NCBI RefSeq assembly: GCF_020740795.1
Contig: NC_067282.1
Location: 126,289,132 to 126,353,131, forward strand
DNA length: 64,000 bases
Direction of reading: 5' to 3'
Source: Apus apus
Lineage: Eukaryota; Chordata; Aves; Apodiformes; Apodidae
Position 1 is the stretch's first letter. Every line of letters starts with the position of its first letter. Shown one piece after another: positions 1 to 17,325 of the stretch. A program made the position numbers and the translations under genes. Below the pieces are notes generated by a model. That model saw nothing but the letters and a program-made list of their open reading frames with translations, was not told the DNA's origin and ran no database searches.

Positions 1-463
1 AGTGGGGCAGGGCAGGGGCACCATCTCCAGGTGCACAGCTGTGTGACCTGAGGCCCAGAGGGATGGCGTGGTTTTGCCCGTGCTCACACTAGTGGTGCAC
101 ACGCTCCCAGGCCCCTCTCTAACCACTAGACAATGCTTCCTGCGTCGTTATGTTATTGATACTAATTCAGAATAATTTTGCAAGGGGGGGAGGGCCCAAC
201 AGGGAGTGCAGTGGGGGGAGGTGGCCAATGAGGGCTGAGCATCTTTCAGAAGTGATGCCCCTTCGCATCTCAACCCTTCGTTTTTCGGCTCCTGCAGCTC
301 CACCACACCCTGGTGAAACACGGCAGGGGGTAGATAGGAGTGAATGGGGAGGGGACAGACGGGGCAGGCCACATTTCTGTACATCAAGTCAGAGGGCTGC
401 ACAGACGGAGCCTGCAAGACAACTTCCCTGCAATCCCATCCCCTGAGAGAGACCCTGGCAGTC
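1..463 (+). other. AICDA 5' flank and 5' UTR
   Basis: No other gene is seen here. The stretch must contain the AICDA leader and at least part of its proximal promoter. Open frames here on both strands have no recognisable similarity and are treated as chance. Confidence 0.5.
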
Positions 464-5736
<5,273 letters not shown>

Positions 5737-7483
5737 AGTGAAGGTCATCAACAATCAGAAGACTTCACAAACACTTGTTCTTTGATTTTCAACTCTCTCG
5801 CTCACAACAGATCTTTCTCTTCTTTCCTCTTTACATCTCTCTTCCTTACAGCCCTGTGTCTAGAGATAAGACTATCCTTACTTTTCATTTCTAAGGAGAA
5901 TTAGGCTGATCTTCTGCAGGCATATTCCTCAGACTCACACCCCATCCATTGATAGCTGGGAATCAACAGGACTGCAGTGACATTGCCAGAAAGGTATTTG
6001 TCCTCCCTTGGTCCCTGCAGAGCTAATTCAGGCAGTCCACTAAATGGAGTTCTAGGCTTAACCTTGCCAGATGGAAGCAGACAGCCTGCAAAGCTGTTTC
6101 TGGGACTGTGTTCTGACCTGCACGTCACTGATCATTTCATGAGCACTTCAGGGACCATGGCTCTTGGCTCTTAGAGCTGCACGATGCTGAGCTGCTCTGA
6201 GCTCTTCCCTGTGAAATGTCAATTTGTCCTTTTGGAGGTGGGTGAGAAGTTGAGAACCATTACCATTTAAGTGGTATAGCCTATGTCCTAATGGCAAAAT
6301 TGACCACTTATTAAAAAGCTCAACTGAGAACATTGAAATGAGTTCTGGAAAGCCTGGGTAGCTTAGCTTGAAAACCTTACTTGAAGCCAGCAGATTTTCA
6401 AAGTGGACTGTGTGCAGGCCCAGGCCCTCTAGGACTTCCTACCCAGAAAGGAGCTGTGAGTCCAGGTTTTGTGCCCTAGGAGAGGTTGAAACTAGACAAT
6501 AAAATCCTAAAACGCAAGCAGAAGGTTCACTGGTCAACATTTTCAAGTATGATCTGCAATTCTGGGTGTCCAGCAAGATATTTCCCATGCAGAAATAGGA
6601 AGCCCACTGAACTCCTGTTACTTATGATGTAAACAATAGCAGCTCAGGGTCAGTACTGATGAATGTGTGGCCCTCCTGCCAGGCCAGAAGGGAGCCACCA
6701 AGGCACTTCGCTACTGCAATATTTTTCCAGCATACATCAACAGAAAAACACCCTTAATTTCCATATTGTGTTGTCCCTCAAACTTAATTTCTCATTCACT
6801 TAGGTTGAGGTTGTGGCATTGTAGATGGTTCATTGGTATCCACATCAGTTACCATCTGTTACTTGACAGTGCAGAGAGGAGCAACACAGCTCCCACTACT
6901 GGAGGACTTTTCATGCACTGAAAAGTCCCTCCCTAGCTGTCTATACAGCTAGCCTGTAGATAGATATCTTCCACAGGGGGCAAAATCAAAGTACCTTCCT
7001 GCCTGGCAATCACAGTCTTTCCACTAGGGGACTCCATTAGTTCCTGACCTTGTGTACATAGTCCTTACCAAGTTGAGACATGGGTTCATAGTGCACACCT
7101 ACTCACCACCACCTTCCTACAACCTAAATTACAGATGGATTCCCCTCTGCAGTCTGACCTCTTGAGGCATTGCCAAGGCTAAGTGTGTCCCACATTCTGG
7201 GGGTGCTCTGTCATTTTCTTCATGATGGCTGTGAGTTGTCTGCTCCATCCTGTTCCTCTTTATGTGAAAGGCTGGAGGTTCCTGTGTTGCTGCTCAAAAC
7301 ACTTCCTATGGTGATAGGCCAGACGCAGAAGGACAGCAGAGAGCCCTGCTCCCACAGTGCCTCTTCCTGCTAGGAAAGGTCACAGCTGGGTGCATCACAA
7401 GCTTTCTACAACTTCAGGCTCATGAGGCACACTCAGCTTGAGGAATTTTGACCAGGAATAGCAGCGAGAGGGTTTTTTTGCAA

Positions 7484-7491
7484 AGCATTAA
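7484..7491 (+). promoter_or_regulatory. miR-155 8-mer target site in AICDA 3' UTR
   Basis: AGCATTAA is the exact 8-mer complement to the miR-155 seed (positions 2-8 plus the A opposite position 1). Mammalian AICDA is a known direct miR-155 target through such a site in its 3' UTR. Here the site lies about 55 nt before the distal poly(A) signal, so only the long 3' UTR form would carry it. Function is inferred. Confidence 0.65.
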
Positions 7492-7544
7492 TTTGCAAGC
7501 ATGGTGTTGTATATTTGTTTGATATGGTGGATATTATTTATATA

Positions 7545-7550
7545 AATAAA
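7545..7550 (+). terminator. AICDA distal poly(A) signal
   Basis: AATAAA in an AT-rich context, followed by a GT-containing stretch (ggtcttatatctgcttttgt). It is the last poly(A) hexamer seen before the CR1 at 8.08 kb. Confidence 0.6.
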
Positions 7551-7560
7551 GGTCTTATAT

Positions 7561-8079
7561 CTGCTTTTGTCATTATTTTGGTACCATTTGGGTGAGGGAA
7601 GTAAAAGGTGACATAAAGGATTGACATTTCATCTGTCCTTTCTGATTTCTGGAGACATAAACTGGCACGAACCTATTAAACTCTCTTTATCCTTTTCACT
7701 TGGAACTTCAAAATCGTTGAAAGTGTCACCCAGCAGATCAAGGTGGATAAAGAGTTCAGGCAACAGGTGCTACCAAAAATCCGTAATGTAAATCCTAGAG
7801 TTGTTTAGGATACTTCCTTCATTGATTACAAGCCTGTAATCCCCATTCATGACTTGTAATTGACCAAAGTGGACACAGAAGTGCTGACTCAAAATACTTC
7901 ACAAAACAAAAAGAGAAACAGAGATGTGAAAAGGACCTGTCTTTCAACTTTTGGCATTGGCCTGTACAACACTGTTGTCCTCAGTGGAATTATTCGAGAG
8001 CTACTACAAAAAGTAACCTTTTCTAAAAAATCAGCTGAGACACTGGTTTTTGCTTAAGTGCTGACAAACATTGAGTTGG
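7561..8079. other. Intergenic, nothing recognised
   Basis: Unique-looking AT-rich sequence between the AICDA 3' end and the first downstream CR1. No gene or repeat recognised. Confidence 0.5.
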
Positions 8080-8300
8080 AGATGAGGGGACTGAGTGCTG
8101 CATCAGCAGCTTTGCAGACGACACCAAGTTGGGTGGCAGTATTGGTCTGCTTGACGGTAGGAAGGCTCTACAGAGGGATCTGGACAGGCTGAATCTATGG
8201 GTTGAGGCCAATTGCATGAGGTTTAACAAGGCCGAATGCTGGGTCCTACACTTTGGTCCCAACAACCCCATGCAAAGCTACAGGCTTGGAGCAGAGTGGC

Positions 8301-9317
8301 TGTCGCAAGCCAGTACCGGGGGGCTACCGGCTGTCAGGAGACTTTTGCGACTCCCCCTCCCGATGTGGAGGGGTTTGTGAATGAGCCCGAGGGTCACACG
8401 CGGCGCTGCCTCTCACGGAGCAACAGCCACCGCGGGGCCGTATTTCCGGGTGGTAGCTAGAAAGCAGCCCCACCCCACCATGCTCAGAAATTGCCTCTAA
8501 AGCCAAGGTTTGCTCCACAAACTAATAGGTTTATTAAGGGTTAACACAAACTCAGGGATGATGTTTAGGGACAATGCAGGTGTGAATGGCTACCAGGGAT
8601 ATCAATATGTATGTGGTGAGAAAGTGTCCTTTAGGGAGGCAATGCAAAGGTGCTTTTAAGGGAGAGGGTTAAGGACCAAAGGGAGGAGGGAAGGAGGGTG
8701 TGTGTGTGTGTGTGTGAGGTGATGTTACCCTCCGGCGGCTTGTCCAGCGTCGGTCGGTGGCCAGAGGGCAGGACGGCAGGTCCGTGGTGTCGGAGGGGCA
8801 GCCTCTCGGCAGCGGGTGCAGCGGCCGCTGGTTTCCCCTCAAGTAGAAGCAACACGGGGAGGGGGCTCCAGCCCCGACCCCAGGGCTGCGGACCCCGGCA
8901 CGCTCGGCGCTGAGGCTCAGGCTGGACCCGGGGCAGGCAGGCAGGGTCCCAGCACCAGTGTCCGCAGCAGGGGGGTGTCCCACGCAGAAAGCGTCCGAAC
9001 GGGCCTCAGGGAGGAGGGAAGGGCCCACCTGCTGCACTCGCCCCTTCGATACCCCCTGACCCACCCGTCCAGTCAGTGTCACTGCCCAGAGCCAATGAGC
9101 ATCCGTGAGCCCCAGGTTAGGGCGGTGACTGCCAGGGGCACAGGATGGCTTGTCGCCCATCCTTTCTGTCCCATACATCTGTTGTTTTGGGTTCAGTTGT
9201 CCTTGAGAAGCAAGTCTGGTTTAGTTGGTTAGCTGGGGATAATCAGGAGAGGCCTTCGCTGGCTTAAAAGGCATTTTGTTTAGACTTATGTGGGGAAGAA
9301 AAGAACAGTTTCCCACA
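8301..9317 (-). mobile_element. Solo LTR of an endogenous retrovirus, inserted in CR1
   Basis: About 1017 bp, GC-rich, begins TGTCGCAAG and ends TTTCCCACA in plus orientation, so the termini are TGT...ACA. It is flanked by GTGGC (8296-8300) and GTGTC (9318-9322), an imperfect 5-bp target duplication. The minus-strand orientation is indicated by AATAAA at 8535-8530 and an upstream CTTAAAAG box at 8660-8653. It interrupts CR1 exactly where the LINE sequence stops and resumes. A TG microsatellite lies inside. No retroviral gene is present. Family not identified. Confidence 0.75.
8698..8717 (+). repeat. (TG)n microsatellite
   Basis: About ten TG units within the solo LTR. Confidence 0.9.
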
Positions 9318-10027
9318 GTGTCAGAAAAGCTGCCTCAGGAAAAGGACCTGGGAGTGTTGGTCGACAGCCAGCTGAATACGAGCCAGCAGTGTGCCCAGGT
9401 GGCCAAGAAGGCCAACAGCATCCTGGCCTGTTTCAGAAATAGTGTGACCAGCAGGAGAAGGGAAGTGATCCTGACCCTGCACTTGGCACTAGTGAAGCTG
9501 CTCCTTGAGTACTGTGTGCAGTTCTGGGCCTCTCACTGCAAGAAAGACACAGTTGCTGGAGCAAGTTCAGAGAAAGGACAACCAAACCAGTCAAGGGGCT
9601 GGAGAACAAGACTTATGAGGAGAGGCTGAGGGAACTGGGATTGTTTAGTTGGAGAAAAGGAGGCTGAGGGGAGGCCTAATAGCTCCCTACAACTACCTGA
9701 AAGGAGGCTGCAGTGAGGTGGGAGTTGGCCTCTTCTTCCAAGTAAATAATGACAGGACTAGAGGAAATGTCCCAGAAGTTGTGTCAGGGGAGGTTTAGAC
9801 TAGATATTAGGAGGAATTTTTTTTACTGAAAGAGTAGTCAGGCACTGGAACAGGCTGCCCAGGAAGGTGGTGGAGTCACCATCCCTGAAAGTATTTAAAA
9901 GCTGTGTAGATTTGGTACTCCAGGACATGCTCTAGTGAGCTGCTTTCTTTTTTGTCCAGTGGGCATGCACTGATGGTTGGACACAGTGATCTTAGAGGTC
10001 TTTTTCAACTGTGACAATCCTGTGATA

Positions 10028-11137
10028 CACCTGTTGAAACATGATAATTGATGACATCATTCAATAGCAGAAAAAGGTAAATGCAAAATAACATGCAATG
10101 CATTCAGAATACATCCTAGTTGCTTCTTTTGAATCTAAAGCAAATGAAATTCAGAGTGGACTGTTCAGCTAATCCATGTCATTTAGCTATAGGAATTTAG
10201 CTGCCCTGCTACAGAGCTTCTTTTTAATCACACTTTTTCTGTCCTCAAATGCCTATTCATAGAAGATATTCTTTGAATTGACACTATTAATTAATTCAGC
10301 CTCAAACGCATTAGGTGTGTCTGCCAACAATCACTTCCTGGAGGATAACTTCTATGTACGAACATTACTTCCCCAACCTAAGATTTTTTTACTTGCATTG
10401 TAGACTGTGTATATACGGAACATTTCACAACTGCTTATATACTCAAGTACCACTTATGTTTACACATATAGTGGCTGTGCTGTTCTAATGATTGCCCTCC
10501 TTTACACGCACCTGGGAAAAAGCTAACCCCTGAAGGGGAATGTGGCAAATATACCTCAGGCCCTATTGCCAGAGCTGTGGGAAATGGGAACTTCTAATTT
10601 CTGGGAGGGTGTTCCCCCCTAAGACCATGGGGAACAGCCAGCGCAGGTGCCAGTGGTGCTAATTGGAAAGCCCAGTCTTACTTGGTCCAATATCCCTCAG
10701 CTTGCAGTGATGAACAAGGCACAGTCACATCTGAATATCTGTACAGCTGCTGCCCCCAGCCATGCTTTTCACGACTGTGTCTGCCTTCCTGCTCTCTTGT
10801 TACTCACATCTGAAGGACTACAGCTGCAATTTATGACAGGATACAAAATATTTCCCAGCAAATCTAGAACAAACGTGAGCATTCACCAGGCCTGTCCCCA
10901 TGACTGGGTGTGTCATGTTTGGGGTGTTTTTTGGATGCTCAAGCTTCATACACCATCACTGCAAACATACCTTCACAGGATGCTGAAAACCATCCTGCCT
11001 ACTGGTTCTGGGTAGCTCCTTCTCCTTGCTGAGAGTCATTCTGTGTGTCTCTGCATGCAGCCAGCTGTGGGACCTTTTGGCCATCAGGATGAATCCGGTC
11101 TTGAGACAACTGACATGCATTGTATAGTTCTCCCCTC
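10028..11137. other. Intergenic, nothing recognised
   Basis: Sequence between two CR1 copies. A 122-residue open frame at 10647-11015 has no recognisable motif. Confidence 0.5.
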
Positions 11138-11965
11138 TAGGGAGGCTCTACAGAGGGATTTATTCAGACTTGAATGAATGGGCCACGGCCAATTACATGC
11201 ACTTCAATAAGGCCAAACATCGGGTCCTGCACTTCGGCTACATCAACCCCCAGCAGCACCACTGGCTTGGGGAGCAGTGGCTGGAGAGCTGCCCAGCAGA
11301 GAGGGACCTGGGGGTGCTGACTGACAGCTGGATGAACATGAGCCAGCAGTGTGCCCAGGTGGCCAAGAAGGCAAACAGCATCCTGGCCTGCATCAGGAAT
11401 AGTGTGGCAAGCAGCACTAAGGAAGTGATTGTCCCCCTGTACTCAGCCCTCATGAGGCCCCACCTCAAGTACTGTGTTCAGTTTGGGGCCCCTCATTACA
11501 GAAAGGGCATTGAGGTGCTGAAGCATGTCCAAAGAAGGGCAACACAGCTGGTGAAGGGTTTGGAGCATATGTCTTATGAGGAGCAGCTGGGTGAACTGGG
11601 CTTGTTTAGTCTAGAGAAAAGGCTGAGGGGAGACTTTATTGCTCTCTGCAACTGTCTTAAGGAGGCTGTAAAGAGGTGGTCTGTTCAATGAAGTTACAAA
11701 TGATAGGACAAGAGGTAATGGCCTCAAGCTGTATGAAGGGAGGTTTAGATTGGATGTTAGGAAGAATTTATTCACCCAAAGGGTAATCAGGCATTGGAAG
11801 AGGCTGTCCAGGGCGGTGGTGGAGGCACCATCCCTGGAGGTATTTAAGAGTCATACAGTCACAGTACTTAGGGATTTTGTTTAGTTAAGGTCTTGTCAAT
11901 GTTAGGTTAACGGTTGGACTGATGATCTTCATGGTCTTTTCCAACCAAGGTAATTCTGTGATTTA
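11138..11965 (+). repeat. CR1 LINE 3' part, uninterrupted
   Basis: Encodes the C-terminal part of the CR1 reverse transcriptase ([39 protein letters not shown]) and ends in the CR1 3' tail GATCTTCATGGTCTTTTCC followed by attctgtgat. It shows the undisturbed CR1 sequence across the point where the 8.3-kb copy is split, which is how the LTR borders there were set. Confidence 0.92.
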
Positions 11966-14633
11966 TCACCCAGTGGCTGGTGTACAAAGTCCACCCACTC
12001 TATGAAAGCTCTGACTCTGCAGCAGAGCAAGGTACAGGATCTGTCTTTGATAATGGAGGAAACAGGATAAAGAGGAGATGGGATGAATACCATGTGGAAC
12101 ACCAGGCACGGCTGCCACCTCCTGGCGCACGGGAGTGTCTGGCATCCTTCAGGAGGGTGTTGGCTGGCGCGATGTTCTGCGCTGCAGACAGCTCCTGGAG
12201 TCCGGCTCTTGCCAAGCCCCAGAGCATGCCCACTGGAGAGCAGGACACTGACATCATTCCCACAGCTGCACACAGCATCACTCCAGGTCAGCACACAGTG
12301 TCCTTGGATATCACTTTGCAGTAATAAGAAACAGATTGCCATTAGACAATGCAAAGACGTGCTCCAGCCCTCGCAAATACAAGGGGGATTTTCAAAGCAT
12401 GTCTCCCCCCTGCTTGCACTCTCTCCCTTCCCTGCATGCTGGTACTTAGAAACCAGGACAGAAATGAACTTCAGGATCATGGTGTCTAGTTCCCTGCTAT
12501 CTCCCCCTTCAGGGATTTTTAGCCTTGATGCATTTGTTTCCAACATTGTCCTCTAGCTCAAGGATTTTTTTCTTCCCTCTCTGATGCTAACCTTTTGGTG
12601 TTTCCATGAACAGAATTTTCATCATTTAATCACATATGTATTAAACACTTGTGACGATGGAAATCAGATTTGGTTCACAGTCCAAATGTGGAGCGGTTTG
12701 GCAAAGAAGAGACCATTTGTTCTGACAATGCTAGCAGGGACAAGAAGAGCCTCTGAAGGGGAAGCAGAAAGCAGGTTGCTGCTGGAGCAGAGGTCAGAGC
12801 AGAAGAGTAGGTGCTAAAGCATGGCAAGTATTTTGAAGGCTGCCTTTGGCTTTTAAATATCTCTAAACTTTTGTGATAGGCAGGTTTCCCTTCAGGCTTC
12901 CAAATTCTCATCAGATACAGCACCATTGTTGTTGTTGTCATCAGTATCATTAAACATACCAGTTAAAGGACTGATGTGGCTTTCAAAGGTGCTTAAAATG
13001 GGCCTATGTCCTCACACAGGTGAATGCACCCAAGTTTCAGGGCAGGGAGGATGTTGGTGTCTCCATCCTGTAATCTTTGTATTGATCACAATTAAGAACT
13101 ATCCTATTCTACAAGCTGGAACAATATTTTTATCAGTCCTGAGGGATAGAAGAAGCTAAAAGTAGACAATCTCTCTTCTGTGTTTACCTCTATAGGCTAG
13201 GAGTGTGGAAGACCCATCTCTAGGTCCTTACAAGCCAGTAGGAGCACATCAGAGATACAACACATTTCCAGTTCACTCTACAAGGTAAAACTTGTGTAGA
13301 AAACTTCACTGGCTGACTTTGAACTGGCAGGCTTCCAAATGGACCTGAGTAAGTTTGTCATCCTGCCTTCAGCAGGAAAAGGGCTGTGCCTTGGATGAAA
13401 AATCATGCACTCTGGCTAATTCATAAAAGTTAGTCCAGACACTTCTCTGCAGCTGAATGACTTGATAATGTCCAGAGCTGACAGTAGAGGTAGCAGACCT
13501 GTGACTCATTACAAGGATGGGGATGCCAGAGATCTCTGCCTCATTATGCCCCAGTGCTCAGCTCTAGGAAGAGATTATCCCCAGCCAGATGTGACTGGAG
13601 AAGGTGGGGGCACCAGCCTGTGGCAGTGGTCACTTCTGAGTCCAGGCCTCACTAGGAGTATGTCACCATCCCTCACGCTGCCCTGTTCATCATTTCTGCT
13701 GTATCACATGTCCTTTTGCTCCCTTAGAGATAGTCCTACACATTACAGGACCATCATCACTGCAAAGTTCTTGCCTAATGGACTAGGAATGCTGCTGAGA
13801 AAATCGACATCTCTGTTTCACTCCTCTGACGCAGACTCACTTGCACTGGATCAGAGCCATAGGACCCTGATCACACTCCAGCTGGAGTTGTTACAACCTC
13901 CACAAAATGCTGACTCTGCTCTCTCCAAGTTTCTGCTTTATTGCCTCTCCCAGAACAGCACTGTAGCTGCTTATGCTCCAGAAAGAGCTATTGAATCCTC
14001 AGAAACCACAGCTGGCCTAGGAAGAGCTGAAGAGAACTGGAACCTGGGTGTGTGTTAGGCAAGAAGTATTACAGCATCTCAACTTGTTCTTCTCTTTCTT
14101 AGTATTTCCCTTTCAGGAACTCATTGCTCTGTTTCTCTTTTGGGACTTCTAGCAAGACTGATTAGTCCTTCTGAGGAGGAGGAACAAGCAAGCAAGAAGT
14201 TGGACAGAAAATAAAATAGTTACAGGGCACAAGAAATCATAGAGTCATACCCATCGTATGTTCTTTTTTGTGCTGACCTCCTGTTATTAATCCTAATTAT
14301 GTTCCTCACAACCTGAAAAGAATCACACCTACTGTACTTCCTGTCTAAGAGAAGCTGCACTGGATGAAGTTGCACTGGATAAAGTTGCAATGTTAAATTA
14401 AACTGAGGGGCCTAAGTGGGATCTAATTTCCTTCCTCCTTCATCAGTCATTTTGTCCTTTACTGTTCTGCTGCATTTCCTGACTTCTCCATGTTTTTCCC
14501 CTTTAGCCACCACTCTGCTCTTGTCCAAGGTGCTCTGGCCTAGGGCTAAACAGATACAACTCAAAGCAAGAGTAGGGTACCTCTTTATTTGCCAGGAATA
14601 ACCCCTTTGTCCTGCAGTAAAGTAACTATCTTC
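11966..14633. other. Intergenic, no recognisable gene
   Basis: About 2.7 kb without a recognised gene or repeat. The longest open frame (13462-14058, 198 residues) has no domain, no splice context and ordinary composition, so it is not called as a gene. Confidence 0.5.
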
Positions 14634-15232
14634 TCATAGAATCATAGATTCATAGAACCATTGAATGGTTAAGGTTGGAAGCGACATTAAAGATCATCAG
14701 GTTCCAACCCCCCTGCTATGAGCAGGGACACCTCCCACTAGACCAGGCTGCACAAGCCTCATCCAACCTGGCCTTGAAGACAACTAGGCTTCCCCTCCAG
14801 GGAGGGGGCTTCCACAACCTTCCTGGGCAACCTATTCCAGCACCTTACTACCTTCATGGTGAAGAATTTCTTCCTCATGTCCAACCTAAATCTACCCTCT
14901 TTCAGTTTAAACCAATTACCCCTTGTCCTATCACTACCTGCTCTCGTGAAAAGTCCCTCCCCAGCTTTCCTGTAGGCCCCATCAGGTACTGGAAGGTCAC
15001 TATAAGTTCTCCCTGGAGCCTTCTCTTCTCCAGACTGAACAGCCCCAACTCTTTCAGCCTGTCTTTGTAGCAGAGGTGCTCCAGCCCTTTGATCATCTTG
15101 GTGGCCCTTCTCGGGTCCCTCTCCAACAGCTCCGTGTCTTTCCTGTGCTGAGGGCTCGACAGCTGTGCAAAGTACTCCAGGTGCAGCCTCACCAGAGCAG
15201 AGTAGAGGGGCAGAACCAACTCCCTCGAGGTG
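14634..15232 (-). repeat. CR1 LINE 3' portion
   Basis: Starts on the plus strand with the complemented tail (tcatagaatcatagattcat) and runs back through the 3' UTR into the RT C-terminus, seen on the minus strand as [20 protein letters not shown] and [14 protein letters not shown]. 5' truncated. Confidence 0.92.
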
Positions 15233-15859
15233 ACCTTGCTTGCAGGAGAACTATTTCATAGTACTAGTTCTCTGAGATGGGCCTTGGGCTGCCAGGAACA
15301 AATCTGGAGCATTCACAGCAGGGACTGTACTCACCCTCAGATGATACTGCAGGAAAGAACAATTAATTTGGAGCAGGTCACCATACTTCTTGGGTCTTCT
15401 CTAATTAATTCTCTCATATCAACCCACCTTTCCCTCCTAATTCAATTTCACATCTCATTTAATCTCCAGGCAGTGTCATCATCCTACTCCAAAGACCCTG
15501 GCCATCCAATCTGCCATCTTCCTTCAGATATTTGGAGTTTTAGGTGCACTGAGCTCTGGCCTTTCCAAGGTCAAAGTCTGACTGCATATTTATTCAAAGG
15601 TACAGAAGTATAGCCACACCTGGCAGCAATTTTACATTATTTCACATTAACTAGCAAAGTGTCAGCAATTTCCACACTGCCTTCTCTGTGCTATGTGAAG
15701 CTGTGAGCAAGACTCCATGATGCTTAAGTATTTCTGGCAAGACACCCTGACAAACTGGACATTATGCTTAGGTGGGTTCTTTATTAAAAAATCTGTCTGG
15801 ACCCTGTTATTGCAAGAGCCCCTCCTTCCATAACCACCTTGATAAACTGGATGCTGTCC

Positions 15860-17325
15860 TTGCAAGGGGAGTCCCTCCTTTGGCAGCCAACCTGATAAAA
15901 GTGACACTTGTCACTCCAGTCTTCAGGAAGGGCAAGAAAGAAGATCCAGGAAATTACAAAGCAGTCAGCCTCACTTCCATCCCTGGAAAAATGATGGAGC
16001 AGCTCATTCTGGAAGTCATCTCTAAGCACATGGAAGAGAAGAAGGTTATCAGGAGTCGTCAGCATGGATTTACCAAGGGGTATCATGCTTGACTAACCTG
16101 ATAGCCTTCTATGATGTTGTGACTGAATGGATAGATGCAGGGAGAGCAGTGGATGTCATCTACCTTGACCTTAGCAAGGCTTTTGACACTGTCTCCCATA
16201 ACATCCTCTTGAACAAACTCAGGATATGTGGAATAGAAGAATGGACAGTGAGATGGATTGAGAACTGACTGCATGACAGAGCCCAAAGAGAGGTGGTCAA
16301 TGGTGCAGAGGCCAGCTGGAGACCTGTAACTGGTGGAGTCCCTCAGGGATCAGTGCTGGGTCCAGTCCTGTTCAACATCTTTATCAACGGCCTGGATGAG
16401 GAGACAGAGTGTCTTCTCAGCAAGTTTGTTGATGACATGAAGCTGGGAGGATTGGCTGATTCACCTGAAGGCTGTGCAGCCATTCAGTAAGATTTGGACA
16501 GGCTGGAGAGCTGGGCAAAGAGGAACCTAATGAGGTTCAACAAGAGCAGAGTCCTGCACCTGGGAAGGAACAACAAAATGCACCAGTACAGGTTAGGAAG
16601 TGATCTGCTAGAGAGCAGCTTCGTGGAGAAGGACCTTGGAATCCTGGTAAACAACAAGTTATCCGTGGGACAACAATGTGCCCTTGTCGGCCAAGACCAA
16701 TGGTATCTTGGGGTGCATTAGGAGGAGTGTGTCCAGCAGATCAAGGGAGGTTCTCCTCCCCTCTACCCTAGTGAGGTGGCCCTAGTCCCTAGTGAGACCT
16801 CACTTGGACTACTGTGTCCAGTTCTGGGCTCCCCAGTTCAAGAGGGACAGGGATCTACTTAAGAAAGTCCAAGGGAGGGCTACAAGGATGATTAAGGGAC
16901 TGGAACACCTGCCTTATAAGGAAAGGCTGAGAGACCTGGGGCTTTTCAGTCTAGAGAGAAGAAGACTGAGGGGGATCTAATTAATGTCTATAAATACATG
17001 AGGACGGGGCATCAAGAAGGCAGGGCCAACCTCTTTTCACTTGTGCCCTGTGGTAGGATGAGGGGCAATGGATTCAAACTCGAACAGAGGAAGTTCCACA
17101 TCAACACAAAAAACTTCTTTGCTGTGAGGGTTACAGAGCACTGGAACAGGCTCCCCAGAGAGGTTGTGGAGTCTCCTTCTCTGGAGACTTTTAAGACCTG
17201 TCTGGATGCCTTTCTAAGTGATCTGCCCTAGGTTTTGGCCCTGCTCTGGCAGGGGGGTTGGACTCCATGATCTTTGGAGGTCTCTTCCAACCCCTAACAT
17301 TCTATGGTTCTGTGATCCTGTGATC
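15860..17325 (+). repeat. CR1 LINE, reverse transcriptase region to 3' end, degenerate
   Basis: The longest uninterrupted stretch of CR1 RT in the window. Blocks in order: [58 protein letters not shown], then FVDDMK at the catalytic site where CR1 normally has FADD, then [14 protein letters not shown] and the 3' UTR. In-frame stops (after TKGYHA, after WIEN and after AAIQ) and frame changes show that it is dead. It ends in the CR1 tail near 17325. The left border is approximate. Confidence 0.93.

Larger units (their letters stand above)
5737..7560 (+). other. AICDA: AICDA 3' UTR
   Basis: From the TGA to a canonical AATAAA at 7545-7550, about 1.8 kb, comparable to the long 3' UTR of mammalian AICDA. 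An earlier AATAAA at 6498-6503 could give a shorter transcript. The later site is favoured because the miR-155 match lies just upstream of it. No other gene is seen. Confidence 0.7.
8080..10027 (+). repeat. CR1 LINE split by a solo LTR
   Basis: Left part 8080-8300 encodes the CR1 reverse transcriptase region just after the catalytic aspartates (FADDTKLGG-like, then [20 protein letters not shown]). The right part from 9318 continues the same element at the expected point ([13 protein letters not shown], then [20 protein letters not shown]) and runs to the CR1 3' tail at about 10027. The two halves are separated by a 1.0-kb LTR with flanking short repeats. Frames are broken; not coding now. Confidence 0.9.

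Noticed and set aside
8669-9178. 169-residue GC-rich open frame on the minus strand
   Set aside because: Lies wholly inside a solo LTR; the frame is kept open by GC-rich composition and includes a microsatellite-encoded run.
13462-14058. 198-residue open frame on the plus strand
   Set aside because: No recognisable domain, no splice signals tied to it, ordinary composition; length is within chance for one of many frames in 64 kb.
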